Assembly (NCBI GenBank): GCA_002914805.1
Contig: JXTB01000002.1
Coordinates: 3,133,390-3,197,389 of the forward strand
Length of the DNA: 64,000 bases
Source of the DNA: Parasponia andersonii
Lineage: Eukaryota; Streptophyta; Magnoliopsida; Rosales; Cannabaceae
Reading direction: 5' to 3'
The notes beneath the pieces are model-generated. The model was not told the origin of the DNA. It was given only the letters and a program-made list of their open reading frames with translations, and did no database searches. Each line of letters starts with the position of its first letter. The first letter of the stretch is position 1. Shown in pieces: positions 36,262 to 49,069 of this stretch. The position numbers and the translations under genes are program-made.

Positions 36262-39200
36262 ATGGCGCCTTCAAGAAAATCGAGGAATGGGAATAAGCGG
36301 TTTTCTAGAGTTAATGAAGTATACCCTAACAAACCCGGAGGAAATGCGAACAAAAGTAGGCAGAAAGTGAGTACTGATTGTTCTCTCGGAATAACTGTGT
36401 CCGTAGCTTATCATTTTTATGCGTAGTACAAAGGAGTAATATTTTGAAAACTTGATCATATATGCCTAAATATTTATACATTTTTTGGTGGGAAATTAGA
36501 GATTCGAGTGTTAAAGCTAGTTTACCTTGTATGGATATGCTTTCTTGTTTCGCTTCTTTTCTTTTTGTAAGTTTTGTTTGCAGGAATGAGGATCATTTGG
36601 TTTTTATCAGAGATGTAGACGTTTTTTTTTTCAACATACAATTTGGGACAAAGTTATGCTGGTCTGAAAAGTTTGGTGTCAAAACTTGTTAAACATCTCC
36701 TACACATTGGTCCTGATAAATTATAATCTGCCGAATGAGAAATTCCTGAGAAATAGGACATACTGTCTCTTTCCTTGCTCAAATCCTTCTTGTTTTTACT
36801 TTTGCTTTTGCTTTTTAAGTTTAAGAAATTAACTCTTCTAATTTTTAGTTTTGTTGAATTTTTTATCTTCTAATTTTTTTTTCTGGATTCCTTTTTTTTT
36901 TTTTGGGTGTATCATTTCCACTGAACTCTTAACCTTTTTTTTTGGGGAAATTTTGATTCTCTTGTCAGTCTCAAATATCGCATTTTCATTTTAGGAATTG
37001 AAAGCTGGCAGTTTTTTGGTGTATTGATCCGTGGTCCATTTGGTGGAAATTTTCTTTTTTCCCTCATATGTGCATTGCTTAAAGTAGTTATACTTTATCT
37101 GCCTCCTTAGCGTTACATTTACGGTGAGAGTGTCAGTGGTTTGATTTTTGGTGTTTTGCCTACTTTCTAAAATGTGCAGAAGAGGAAGTTGTCTGACATG
37201 TTAGGGCCTCAATGGAGCAAGAAAGAGCTGGAGCGTTTCTATGAAGCATATCGTAAGTATGGGAAAGACTGGAAGAAGGTTGGTTCAAAGTTCATCTTTA
37301 TTTTACTTTTTAGTTGGGTATATACATTACATATGTCGATGTTGCTTGCTGTAAACACTTAGTCACATGCCCTTCCTCATTTGACAGTTCTTCTCTCCTG
37401 TCCTGTTATTACATTATTGGAACAGCATCACAATTACTCTTGTCCCTTTCTTCTTTTTTTTTTTCTCTTTTTTTTTTGAAGTTTTAATGAAAATCTCATA
37501 TTTAGGTGGCTACCATAATTCGTAGCCGCTCAGCAGAGATGGTGGAAGCCCTTTATTCTATGAACCGGGTATGTTTTGTTAGCTTGTACCTTGTTTGTGC
37601 TACCTGCTTCTAAACTTTATCATGCTAATTGTATGCTTTATTCGAGTTATTCCTATGTATATCTTATTGACACCACTTCTATTACTTCTTTTATTTTCGT
37701 AGCGTAGGTCATCATGAGTTTTCACAATCTAAGAAATCACTCTTTTCTTAGATCGGTATTCTGCGGGTTGGATTAGTAAATTGTTCAGTACGTATCAACT
37801 TGGACCATGTATAAATTGATAATATATTGCCGACTAAAATTATAATTACTAAGGCCAAGAAAAAAAAATGAAGCATTATATTCATGTAAAATCATAAATT
37901 TGAGCACCTTTTATACACATCGTTATCCAAATTTGTAAGTGCAGTACGGCAGTAAGTTTTACAGTTTCACCCTGCTCACGCAATTAGTTATAACTCATGC
38001 TATCCACATTTTTATCAATAACTTTGATTTTCTTTTTTCTTTTTTGAGGTTAAGTTCTGTTTTTTTTTTCCTTTTAATTGCCTCATATACTTACTGATTT
38101 GTGGCGCTACTTTTTATGGTAAGAAAGAATACTCTTTAGAAAACATTATCATTTCCAACTAATTGACACTTCTAGGGGGGCTTTCTGTTATCCTTGCCTC
38201 TGTTTGTAACGTGTTCTGATTTAGGCTTTTTGTGCTGTATTTTCAGGCGTACTTATCTCTTCCGGAGGGCACTGCCTCTGTAGTTGGACTGGTAGCAATG
38301 ATGACTGATCATTACTGTATACTGGTGGGTTAGGACTTCACTTACCAAGTTTTTCCCATTTTAGTGCTCAGCTTGTCTGCATATAGTTAGTTTAACCAAC
38401 CATTTGTTTGAATGGCCTGTGGGATTTGACATGCCAGGGAGTGAGTGACAGTGACCAAGAAAGCAGTGAGGCTGGAGGAGAATTTCGAGAGCCTCAAAAG
38501 TGCACACGAGGAAAGTTTCAGAATAGCACCTATAAAGGATCAGAAGGGCATTTGCCAGATTTTTCACAATCCAACTCAGTTGGGTCGCGTGATGGATGCC
38601 TGTCATTGTTAAAGAAGAGGCGCTCAGGTGGGAAAAATGTTCTCTTCTCTCTATCTCTTCTGTCTGTATGTGCTTTTTTTGCACGTCTTCATGTCTTTTT
38701 GTTTTTTTAACTTTCCTCTCCCCCCCTCCCCCAAACACAGAACACATATCTGTGGGGGAAGGGATAATGATTATTAGCAATTTTCCCTTTTCCTTGTGCT
38801 GCATGGAATTTACTGTTTTTTGGTGCTACCTTTTAAGCCATTTTTAGTTATAGCATTTATACCTATGAAGTATTTAGTAAAGCTTCCAGCCAAGTGTGCA
38901 ACAACTTTGTGCCAGAAAGTGAATTCTGTTTTTCCCCCTTATCATAAGCGTAGTCTCATTCTCTTAAAAAAATTTGTTTTTTTTTTAAGTTTTATTATTT
39001 GGAATGTATGGTTCTTGTAAGTCATAACTTAATTTCCTTTGTAGGTATTATTCCTCATGCCGTTCGAAAAAGGACTCCTCGTATCAATGTTCCACACGCT
39101 GATAAAGATAACAGTGAGAAATATCACTTAAAACTCAATATAGATGCTCCTAATGATGACGTTGCTCATGAGATAATGGCTCTGACAGAGGCCTCAAAAA

Positions 39201-42200
39201 GAATTGGTTCTCCCCAAGTTTCTCAGATGCCTAACAGGAAAGTAAAAGCTGCTACACTGCCATCACTTCGGAATGGTAGAAGGAGGGTAATATTCAATTT
39301 ATTATACTGCTTTTTTCATTTTTCTTTAATGATATACCTAGATAATACTTAATTATTTATAATGCATTTTTGGCTTTTAGTGTGCTGCACCAGAAATGAC
39401 CAGTGGAAAGCTTTGTTCTACTAAATTTCATGACGGTGGTAGTGAATTAAGCTTACAGAGCACAGAAGTTGTTAATGGGGATTATGATAGAACGAAAAGT
39501 TATTTGATGGGTAGAGAATGTGCTGTTACAGAGGATAGTCAAGAGAAAGGAAAAAACTACCATGTAAAAAAGGTAGAAGTTGAAGATGGTGTAAATTATT
39601 GTTTGGATGACGTAAAAGAAGCCTATGGTGGAAGAGGGGAACGGAAACAAAATGCTGTCAAGCGAAGAATTCGAACTGAGGTTGTGAATGAAAGTCCAAG
39701 GTCCCTGTCAAAGGGTTCAGGGAAGAGAAGTAGAAAATCTCTTTTTGGAGGAGGTATGTGTCCAAGCTATTCCTTGCTGTGCACCACCCACCCACCCCCT
39801 TCCTCTTTTCTTTATTTGTGTCTTCATTTCTGTAAGCAGGTCTTGTTTTGAATTTTCATTGACTTCCATTATTTATGGATTCTCTGGTCAGTTTTCCTCA
39901 AATGATTTTAAGCATATTTGGACCTTTCTTATTATTCATTTTGACTTTCTTTTCGTAGATGAGGACTCTCCTTTCGGTGCCCTGCAAGCACTAGCAGATC
40001 TGTCTTTGATGATGCCAGAAGAAATTGCTGATACAGGTAAAACATCTATGTTTTGCAAATTTGCTTTTAGATGGTAATCACAAGCAATAGCTATTAATGG
40101 TTTTATTTGTAATCTTTTTATCCTTCTTTTGGAGAATGCTAATCTCTCTCTTTACTATGGTTGGTCATATTTATGAGTGAGAATTTGATTTAAATTCAAG
40201 TCTGACTCACTTACCCCCATCCCCCCCTCTCTCTTCTCTCTCTCTCTCTCTCTGTGTCTCTCAAAGAGTCATCTGCAAAGGGCAGGAGAAATTTTTTTGA
40301 CATTGTTAGTGGATCTAAACTCAAAAGAAATGATGCAGTTTCTGTTGTTGAAGATACTGCTTCCAGAGCATCTAAACTGGTATACGCCAAGGGGGACACC
40401 TGTGAGTCTAATGCTGGGATACAGAAAAGAAAGCAGAAGTTCTTGACATCGCAAGTAAGGACAATAACAACATTTGAGATTTTCTTTAGTTTTGTTCCTT
40501 AACAAGTCTGGACCTGTCCTTTTGTTTTAGGCATGACCGATTAACTTATGCAATTTGCTTATTAGTTGCAGATACATGAAAATGAACTTCAAGCTGATGC
40601 CCATCGGAGTGACAATCAGAAAATTGAGGTGTGTAACTCGACCATGAAGATTAAAAGTAGCATTATATTTCATCCGAGTATTATTATACGATTTTTGTAT
40701 TCTTGTAAATAAGACCTCACAGAAACAGGGATTATATTTTGGTCCATCTACATTTTTTGCCACTGTAAAGAACATGGTTTTCCCTTTTGTTCTAAATGAT
40801 TTTTTCCTCGAGTTATGCTATTTAACTTTCATACGCAGACTTTACTTGTTGGGCATTGTAGTTTAGCTCCTATGATAGTTACAATGTTTCCTTCCTTGAG
40901 TCTATGATATGCCTATTGTTATTTGCAATATTTGGCAGCTATTAACTCGGCACTTGATTTCAGGCTACAGATGAGGCGAAAACGTTTGTGCTTAAAGGCA
41001 AACACTCCTCTCATAATTCATCGAGCCTACAACAGAAATTGGTGAAGCCTTTAGATCTCACATCTTCAGATGCCATTTATAAAGGGAAAGTGAATGATTC
41101 GGTTTTATTAACAACAGAAGTTTCTCCTGTGAACCAGTTGAACATACCCACAAAATCCAGGAGCAGAAGGAAGATGGACAAACGGAAATCACTTGTTACA
41201 AAAGATATGAAAAAGTTTGAGAAAGTTTTAGATGACCAACCTAATTTACGCATTCCTTTATTTTGTGACACAGGAGTAAATCTCAAGGTTAGATCTCTTC
41301 CAGTTATTTATCTGGCTGTTTGAATCATTGAATTTTGCTCTATATTTACATTTAGGTCTATGCTTACAGGAGGCACTATCTAATTGCCTATCTCAGTATC
41401 AAGTACGGAGATGGTGTGCGTTTGAGTGGTTTTATAGTGCTATTGATTGCCCGTGGTTTGCTAAAAGTGAGTTCGTGGAGTACCTTAATCATGTTGGATT
41501 AGGTCATGTTTCAAGATTGACTCGTGTTGAATGGGGCGTGATTAGAAGGTTTTCTTTTTCTTTACAGGTGTTTGTGTTGTGGTCAATGCATTGTGCTTCA
41601 GGCATATTATTAACTGGCCTAAGACTGGTTCGTTTGCATATTTTGTTTATGCAGTTCCCTTGGCAGACCACGGAGATTTTCGAAGAACTTTTTGAAGGAA
41701 GAAAAGGAGAAGCTTAATCAATACCGAGAGTCTGTGAGAACACGTTATGCTGAACTACATGCTGGTACCAAGGAAGGACTTCCAACCGATTTAGCTCTGC
41801 CTCTTTCAGTTCGACAACGTGTTGTTGCAATTCATCCAAGGACAAGAGAGATTCAGGATGGAACTGTGCTTACTGTTGATGACAGTAGGTACCATGTTCA
41901 GTTTGATCGGCCTGATTTAGGAGTTGAATATGTCATGGTAATCCTTTTTTCACACTTGCATCAATATCGCTGTATTGATTATAAGAATAATGTAAGCCGA
42001 GAAATCATGTTTCATGTTTGTTTTCAACACAGGACATTGATTGCATGCCATTAAATCCAATGGAGAACATGCCGGCTTCTTTGACAAGCCACAATTTCGT
42101 AGTCAACAATCCTTTTGTGACTTTTAATGTGCTCAAAATCAATGAACATTTAAAAGAAGGAAAGACTGAAGAGTACATCAAGGTTGCCTCGAGTGAGAAC

Positions 42201-44745
42201 ATAGATAACGCTGACAATCATTACCTTTTCCAATCAACTCATGACATCGGTGAAGACTTAAGGCACAAAGAGGTTAGTGGTTCCTAGAATTTGAGAACCA
42301 GAGTTTGGCTATTTCAGAAAGATGTGATAATTCGTTTAAGGGGAAAAAATTCTATTCCCCTAATTTTTACATATATCTTTTCCTTTGTTTTACTGTATGG
42401 TGAATTTCGGAAAAGGACTATGTTAGTGAAAATCAATTCTTTGTTTTCAAAATGACATTACATGTTTTGCATATGCTTTGTAGTTTTAGCTGTTGGTGGT
42501 TGTTTGTGTGTTGCAGTTTCACTATTCTTAATGACGGAGATTTCTTTTATGACCATATCTGTGTTTTCTGAGAAGCAGACTATTCTTTTCAAGTATACAT
42601 GTCTTGGTGAAACTGGAAACAAACCGCTCAATTTTAACTCGAGAATGGAAAAACAAATATATATATATATATATATATATAAATATGTGCGTGTATAATT
42701 CATTAATAATACGCCTCATGTTTCTTGGAGTATTGTTATCCTCGGTTAAGTGTACCTTATCTCAATCATATGGATTCGGCAGCTAGGACGTTTTTTCAGC
42801 TTTCGTTAATGGAACCTTGTTTTTCTCCTTCATTTGTCTTTGCTGACAATCAACACTAGTTGTCACTGGAAACGTGAATGTTATATAGAAGTCTAATAAA
42901 TCCTTTTTTGTCTAGGGTGATTCATTGCATTCTAAAGTACAAGCTAAATTTGGGCCCTGCGAAACTACTACACAAAGCAAAGCAAATCCACAGCCTTCGC
43001 TTCTTGCACAGATCCGGGCAAAAGAAGCTGACGTACAAGCTCTTACTGAGTTAACTCGAGCTCTTGACAAAAAGGTTGTATTACTTAACACTTGTTCATT
43101 TATTGGCTTAGAAGCTTATGCTTGTAAAACCCTTATATTTGGACTTCAAGTATATAAAACAACAGTATTTTCCATGTCTTACTTCCTTTGGAAGTTAAGA
43201 GTTGACGCTGATGGATTAAATTAAAACATGTAGGAAGCTGTAGTGTTTGAGTTGAGGCACATGAATGACGAGGTCTTGGAAAACCAAAAGGATGGAGACA
43301 GCTCTCTTAGGAATTCAGAATCTTTCAAAAAGCAATATGCTGCTGCACTATTGCAATTAAATGAAGTCAATGAGCAGGCAAGCATTTCACTGGACCTGCT
43401 CTGAGTTTAACCCTTATCCTTTATCATGCGGCAATCTGTATTTTCAGGAGACGTTACTCGGGCTTTTTTCCTGTCATATGCAGGTTTCTTCTGCTCTACT
43501 TTGCTTGAGAAAACGCAACACATATCAAGGAATCTCCCCAGCCACATTGTCTAATCCTCTGTCTACTTTGAATGACCCTGATGGTCGCTCAAGCTGTTTG
43601 AGATTTTCTGCTTACAATACCCAAGAATGTGGATCTCGGGTAGCTGAAATTGTGGAAAGTTCAAAAATTAAAGCCCGAAAAGTAGTTGGTGCAGCTATGC
43701 AGGTATGGGGAGACTATCCAATGCTACTCTAGCCTGGTGATCTTATGAAATGTTCGATTCATGCAATGCAACTTTAATTTTCCTTTTCTTTCTTTAAACG
43801 ATAGTTTGTCTACTTAAGTTGCTTTTACAAGGTTGTTGGGTCTTTTGACCATACACTTGGTTTATACAATTCATAGACGTGCTAACAATTTGTTAGAGCT
43901 GGGTCTTTGTCAAATAAATGTCCATTTGTTTCCGTTCCATTTATTCTTTTCCCTTTTAAGACCTCAGAAATCTGCTCTGATAATTGCTAGCTACTTAAGA
44001 CTCCCATAAACTTTTATCACTGTTTCAGGCGATGTCTTCTTTGGAGAAGATGGGGAACAAATTGGAGACGATCGAGGAGGCTATGGACTTTGTAAATGAT
44101 CAGCTTTCAGAAGAGGATTTTGACATGCCAGCCGTGAGATCTTCTACCTATAGAGATAAAGTGAAGGCTAATTCAGAAGAGTCTCCTGGTGCATCAATAC
44201 CATTGGCAACTTGTCGTACACCTGATCCCGAGTTGAATGGTCTACCCAACCAAAGTGAACCAAAAGCTCTTTCAGAACTCATTGCAGACTGTGTAGCTAC
44301 GGCATTCATGATTCAGGTAAATATAGCCTATGTTGCATAAACTTCCACTGACTGCCTAATTTTTCTCTGGTAATAAAACGATCTCATGCTTTTATGGATG
44401 AGAAGAGAGAGAATTTCGTTTGTACCAAATTTCCATCAATGCAATGATTATTTTGACCCAATCGGCAAAGTGCAACTGCCAAGTCTTTTTCGTTGTAAAA
44501 TTTTCGGACATTTTGTTGAGTGTTATACAAAGATATAAAAGCAACTTCTGATTTTGTTCTTCTTTGTAACGTAAATACAGAGCTGCACAGAGCGACAGTT
44601 TCCACCGGCTGAAGTTGCCCAGGTGCTAGATTCTGCTGTTACAAGTTTGCATCCTCATTGTCCACAGAACCTTCCAGTTTATGAGGATTTACAGAAATTG
44701 ATGGGTATTATTAGGACTAAGATATTGGCACTTATACCTGCATGA
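36262..44745 (+). CDS. ALY: ALWAYS EARLY (ALY), LIN9-type DREAM/MuvB subunit
   Basis: Nineteen coding exons, joined CDS 3480 bases, 1159 residues: 36262-36366, 37180-37278, 37506-37568, 38247-38324, 38438-38627, 39045-39286, 39381-39753, 39959-40036, 40267-40454, 40566-40628, 40964-41287, 41370-41548, 41655-41937, 42033-42272, 42916-43074, 43234-43377, 43484-43702, 44029-44316, 44581-44745. A SANT/Myb-like domain (about 44-93) has [22 protein letters not shown]; the DIRP domain that defines LIN9 proteins begins at about 602 with [20 protein letters not shown] and ends near [17 protein letters not shown]. After it comes a Tudor-like part ([21 protein letters not shown]) and a coiled-coil part. 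All introns are GT-AG except the one after 43377, which is GC-AG. ALY proteins are the plant Mip130/LIN9 homologues that work with MYB3R, E2F and RBR in cell-cycle gene repression. Length fits the family (ALY3 is about 1.1 kb of residues). Which of ALY1-3 cannot be told. Confidence 0.93.
40221..40262. repeat. CT tract in an ALY intron, at the acceptor of exon 9
   Basis: A C-then-CT run of about 42 bases ends five bases before the exon at 40267. It would serve as an exceptionally long polypyrimidine tract. Confidence 0.85.
42657..42682. repeat. (AT)n microsatellite in an ALY intron
   Basis: About 26 bases of AT in the 643-base intron between exons 14 and 15. Confidence 0.9.
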
Positions 44746-45686
44746 GTCATAAACTAAATCCCTCTATTTTTCTATCTGCATTTATACCAACATAATACAT
44801 GATTAATAGGTTTATCCCCTGACATTTTTTTTAAAAAAAAAATGCAATAATGTACGGCACATAGTATGTACTTTTCTTTTAAGCATAAACATTATCGGCA
44901 CATGACACTAGCGTTCACATTTTTTTTTATGCTTTGAAGTTGTATCTTATTGTTTTTATCAACATCTAATACATACCACCTCTTCGATGATGAATTTAAT
45001 CGAGTTCTTCAGACTGAAATGAAATGAGTACTTTGAAATCAAGCTGCACAGATTGTTTGCAGAGGAATTACATGGATTGAAGAGTTTTAAATGACTGTAT
45101 TTTGCAGAGATTTTACAACTATGGCATCGAGATGTTCCTCCAAGTATATAAGACGTCAATTCATTGTATTTTCTTGCCGTGTCAAGTGGCTTTTAGCCCT
45201 TCACAGCTATATTTTTCTTCCGACTTGAACATAGTGCTTAATGGTGACCAATCTAAAGTAGCTGATCTTGATTGCATTCCCAGGTTCAAAATATAGCAAG
45301 ACAATTAAGAACAGCGTATTTCATCCACATACTGATCATCAAAAACTTTAGAAACAATGCTATAATTAATGATATTTGTCAAAGTCGTCTCTTACTTTTA
45401 CGCAAGATGTTACAACATCAAATCCTCAATTGGCATGGTTGAGTGGTGGGCATTCAAAGAAAAAGAAACATAAATGAAATAAAAACACGTCCGGACCCGT
45501 ATTATCTTTTGAAGCTACGAGTTGATTTTAGCCCCCAGAAACCAGTAAATCGTATGATCCCCACTCACAATTTCAACTTCTTCTTAGGCTTTTTCATTAC
45601 TGCACACCCTTGGTCCACCAACTGGAGCAAAATGGACTTGTTACAAGAGAAGAGGCAAAACAAGTTAAATAAACCAAGATAAACAA
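44746..45686. other. Region between convergent ALY and lysine-rich gene ends
   Basis: The two genes face each other. The 941 bases should hold both 3' UTRs. No protein-coding signal was seen. Confidence 0.55.
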
Positions 45687-46801
45687 TTAGTTAATCACAT
45701 TATCTTTCTTGTTTTTCTTCTTCTTCTTCTTCTTCTTCTTTTTCTTTTCCTTTTGCTTTCGTTGCTTTGGTTCAGGACTTGGTTCTTTTTCTTCGGAACG
45801 TTCCTGCATATTTGGTAACCATTTCAGAAAATGTCACACACAAACACACAAGTATAACCGCTACTTAGATTAGACTCCAAACAACAAAGATGAAGCAGCA
45901 AGTAAAACGCACCTCAGTGTCACCAAATGAATCTACATGCTTAATAATTCTTCCTGAGGTTGACGCACCACCTGATTTTGAAAATGGGAAAAACAGTTTT
46001 AACCTTTGAGCAAAATCGGTCCTTACTCCTTAAGAACCATAATTAATCCATACAGAATATACATAATAAAGATTATTTCAAAGAAGGTCACTTCTCGAAT
46101 TCCGTCATAACAATTCGTCTATTACTATAACGTTATCTAGATTATTATCTAAGATTGTATCATTTATGGGCACTACCAAAAGATTTAATTCTATTCCCAG
46201 TCTCTAAAATCGGATACGAAAAATATCCAAAAATCCCAAATACAGATATTAGATTTATAACCCAATAAGAAGTAGAAAAAAAAAAATTTTAAAAAAAACT
46301 TACAAGCGTGAAGAGTGTCCTTGGCATTTTTGACGGCCAGTTCGAGAAGATCCGGATTAATGGAGGCTAAGCCATTTGGATCCTGAAGCTTTCTCTCCAG
46401 AAACTTTGCTAAGGCGGCTGCCTTATTCGTCGTCAATGGTCCCCCTGGGTGAGCCAACCTATTCCAATTTTTTTTTTTTAATTTCAATTTATATATTCAA
46501 TACAAAACTCGAATAAATTGTAAAACCCTAGAAAGAAGAAGAAGAAGAAGAAGAACCTGGGTTGGGGACGAAAAGAAGAAGGTAGGGATGGTGGTGGTAG
46601 AGGTGCGAATTTGCTGCCTCTCAGAGCTTTCTTCTCTTCTTCGCTCAACTCTTCTTCCTTCTTCTTCTTCTTCTTCATGTTCATGTTCGTCGCCACCGCT
46701 TTGGGACTTGGGCGCTTCCAATTTTTGAAACTAGGGTCTTCTATATCCTCAAATTCAGGATTAAACGACGTCGGTTTTTTTTTTTTGCGTTGACCTTTCA
46801 T
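45687..46801 (-). CDS. Small lysine-rich plant protein, function unknown
   Basis: Four-exon gene, joined CDS 576 bases, 191 residues: 46801-46557, 46458-46304, 45971-45913, 45803-45687; GT-AG introns, phases close. The N-terminus MKGQRKKKKPTSFNPEFEDIEDPSFKNW is basic then acidic; there is a Lys/Glu run at about 44-60; the central block LAHPGGPLTTNKAAALAKFL with ERKLQDPNGLASINPDLLEL (about 82-121) is the only part that looks like a folded, conserved unit; then SGRIIKHVDSFGD; and the C-terminus is a poly-Lys tail encoded by a (TTC)n repeat on the + strand (about 45718-45750). The composition suggests a nuclear or nucleolar protein. I do not recognise the family. The exon structure and clean frames argue that it is real. 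Confidence 0.75.
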
Positions 46802-47027
46802 CTGAGATGGTCTTTTATTTGACCAATAAATAAATTCGACCCCAAATTTAAATGTTGCCTTTAATTCACAGAATTACTTTTTTGTTTTTATTACGTAGTA
46901 ATTCATAAGTTGATTTTGTAATCCAACATTGAAACGTGTATAAATAATTGATGAAACATTGGAAAATGTAGATTTTAGTGTTTTTAAGTTTATTATATAC
47001 CTAATGATATATTTAAGGCCAAGTATA

Positions 47028-47087
<60 letters not shown>

Positions 47088-47108
47088 TTCCTTTTTTAAA
47101 AAAACAAA
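46802..47108. other. Non-coding region with a (TA)n tract
   Basis: Upstream of the lysine-rich gene. A TA microsatellite of about 57 bases lies at 47029-47085. No other feature. Confidence 0.6.
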
Positions 47109-47265
47109 TTAAGATAAATCTTGAAGTACAATTGACATAATAGAGTGAAGAATTTCCTCAAGCCAAATGAATTCACTATATGTCCTAATATCACAACGGG
47201 CAAGGCCATGAGCACGGGCCGCCTTATTAGCTGTACGGTTTACATGATTTAATTGTACTCCTGGA
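47109..47265 (-). pseudogene. Fragment of a LINE-type RNase H domain
   Basis: An isolated 50-codon piece with VQLNHVNRTANKAARAHGLA and FIWLEEILHSIMSIVLQDL before a stop. This is the end of the RNase H domain (RVT_3) found at the C-terminus of plant LINE reverse transcriptases and in related host genes: the block around Val-x-Arg-x-Ala-Asn-x-Ala-Ala and the closing Trp-Leu-Glu-Glu are typical. No other LINE part was found nearby. Confidence 0.65.
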
Positions 47266-47291
47266 AAAGTATAAATAAAAAAAAATAACAA

Positions 47292-49069
47292 AAAAATAAA
47301 TAAATAAACACCAAATCCAACATTAGACCTTGGTCATAAGATAACTTACGAATACAAGGAGTTTTTTTTTTTTTTTGTTTAATTTTTCATAGGTTTTTTA
47401 TTAAACTCTTCAGTTTTTGATGACCTTTCATCTGACTTTTTTATTTATTCTATAATTAACATAACATCCGAAGATGCTCTTAACTCCAATACAATGCTAT
47501 TACACTGTGGAGAGAGATGCTTTAATGAGACTACACGTGTCATCACCTTTTAAAATAAGTTCAATTGTTAACAACTAAATCTCTGAAAATCAGCTACTAT
47601 GTTTCATAAGTTTAAGTGAAAAGCCATGGAAAATTGTAGCTGCAATTTTCTTCAAAATTCGCATTTTATAATTCTTGCTTAGAGTTATATAGTGGTTAAA
47701 GTTAAGTTAGAATCTCTGTGGCCTGAATTTTTTTTTTAATTATGTCAAAATCAGTAACACTTTCTGGACAAGAATTAACTACAAAAACAAGCCTTACGAA
47801 TTTTTTAAAAAAAAAAATCAAAAATAAAAAAGATTAATTGTTAAAAGTGATATTTCTGGGAAATAAGACCAGTAGAATAGACATTAATTTTTCGAAATTT
47901 AAGGTTGTCAACACAAGTAATTTTTTTTTTTTTCCGATGAGTGTTACTATAATCTTGACATAATTAGAATTGTCGGTAATTTTCCCTTCAAGATTAGCGA
48001 GAGTAATTGTGCCAAAAAGAAAAAGGAAAAAAAAAAAGAAAAGGAAAATCTCTCGTAGCTTGTATGAACAATTCTCTCACGTTTGTGCATTTGTCTGAGC
48101 TCTTTTTACCTGTCATTCGTTTAATAAGACTTGGTTACTGTCTGTCCCCTTCATTTTTATACAGCAAGGTCCAAGAGGCTCATGTTGCACTTAGAGCCAG
48201 CGTAAGACTCTCTTGCAACAGTTCAGAACCATAGAAATCCACATCTATTAGTGTTATACTAAACTCTGGAGGTGCACTTGATCCTTTTTCAAAATTTCGT
48301 GCCATAGCTGAATGTGAAAAATAAAATAAAATGAAACCAAACGAAAGAAATGAATCATATGAGATCCATTCTGTTAAAACCTCTTTATTTCATATTAGTT
48401 CTAGTGGGAAAAAAAAAAAGAGTAAAATCAATCCATCTGTAATCTAAGAGTCTCCAAAGTCCAAAATATTGGTCTCCATCTATAGCATTGTAGAGTCAGC
48501 TTTTGGTTTCTTACTTTGCCCACTTCTGCTCACTCGACGATGCTATTTAAGACAACTAAATTGCCTTCAAAAGGATTGAACAGCTAAAAGTGAAATATAA
48601 CCAAAAGCCAATTACAGGTTAACAAGTGAGCATAACACAGAATAATTTTAATCGTTCAAGTTCTTCCTCCCCCAAACAATTTTGGCACATCTTTTCTCCT
48701 TAATGATGACAAAAGAACTAATACATGTCCCTGCTAGCCGGTCACATTTTCCATCTACATCAGCAACACGAAAGAAGTCAATAGAAATAAGGGGAAAGTG
48801 GGGGAAGAAGACCAACAAATTTTTGGAGGGAATGAAATCCTCTCAAATTTACAGGCCTCTCTTTCTTTAGCCTAATATCCTAAAAAAACAGGCGGCGAAG
48901 CAAAGAGGCCAATCCAATTGTATATTCCAATGAGAAATGAGATGATCAAAGTCACCAAGTAGTTGGATTCTCTAATGAACAGTTGGGTAGGTCATGATAG
49001 CCGAAAACCAAGTTTGGAGTCCAAAACCACTGCATAAACCCCCTTCTGACTTTCAGCCATTGTATTGAC
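47292..49069. other. Non-coding region downstream of SNF4
   Basis: A/T-rich DNA with no supported gene. The right-hand part, from roughly 48.4 kb, should include the SNF4 3' UTR. Confidence 0.5.

Noticed and set aside
43378..43483. Sequencing error instead of a GC donor in ALY
   Set aside because: The flanking bases CAG|GCAAGC are exactly the strong context known for GC-AG introns, so a real GC donor is simpler; listed as a finding to verify.
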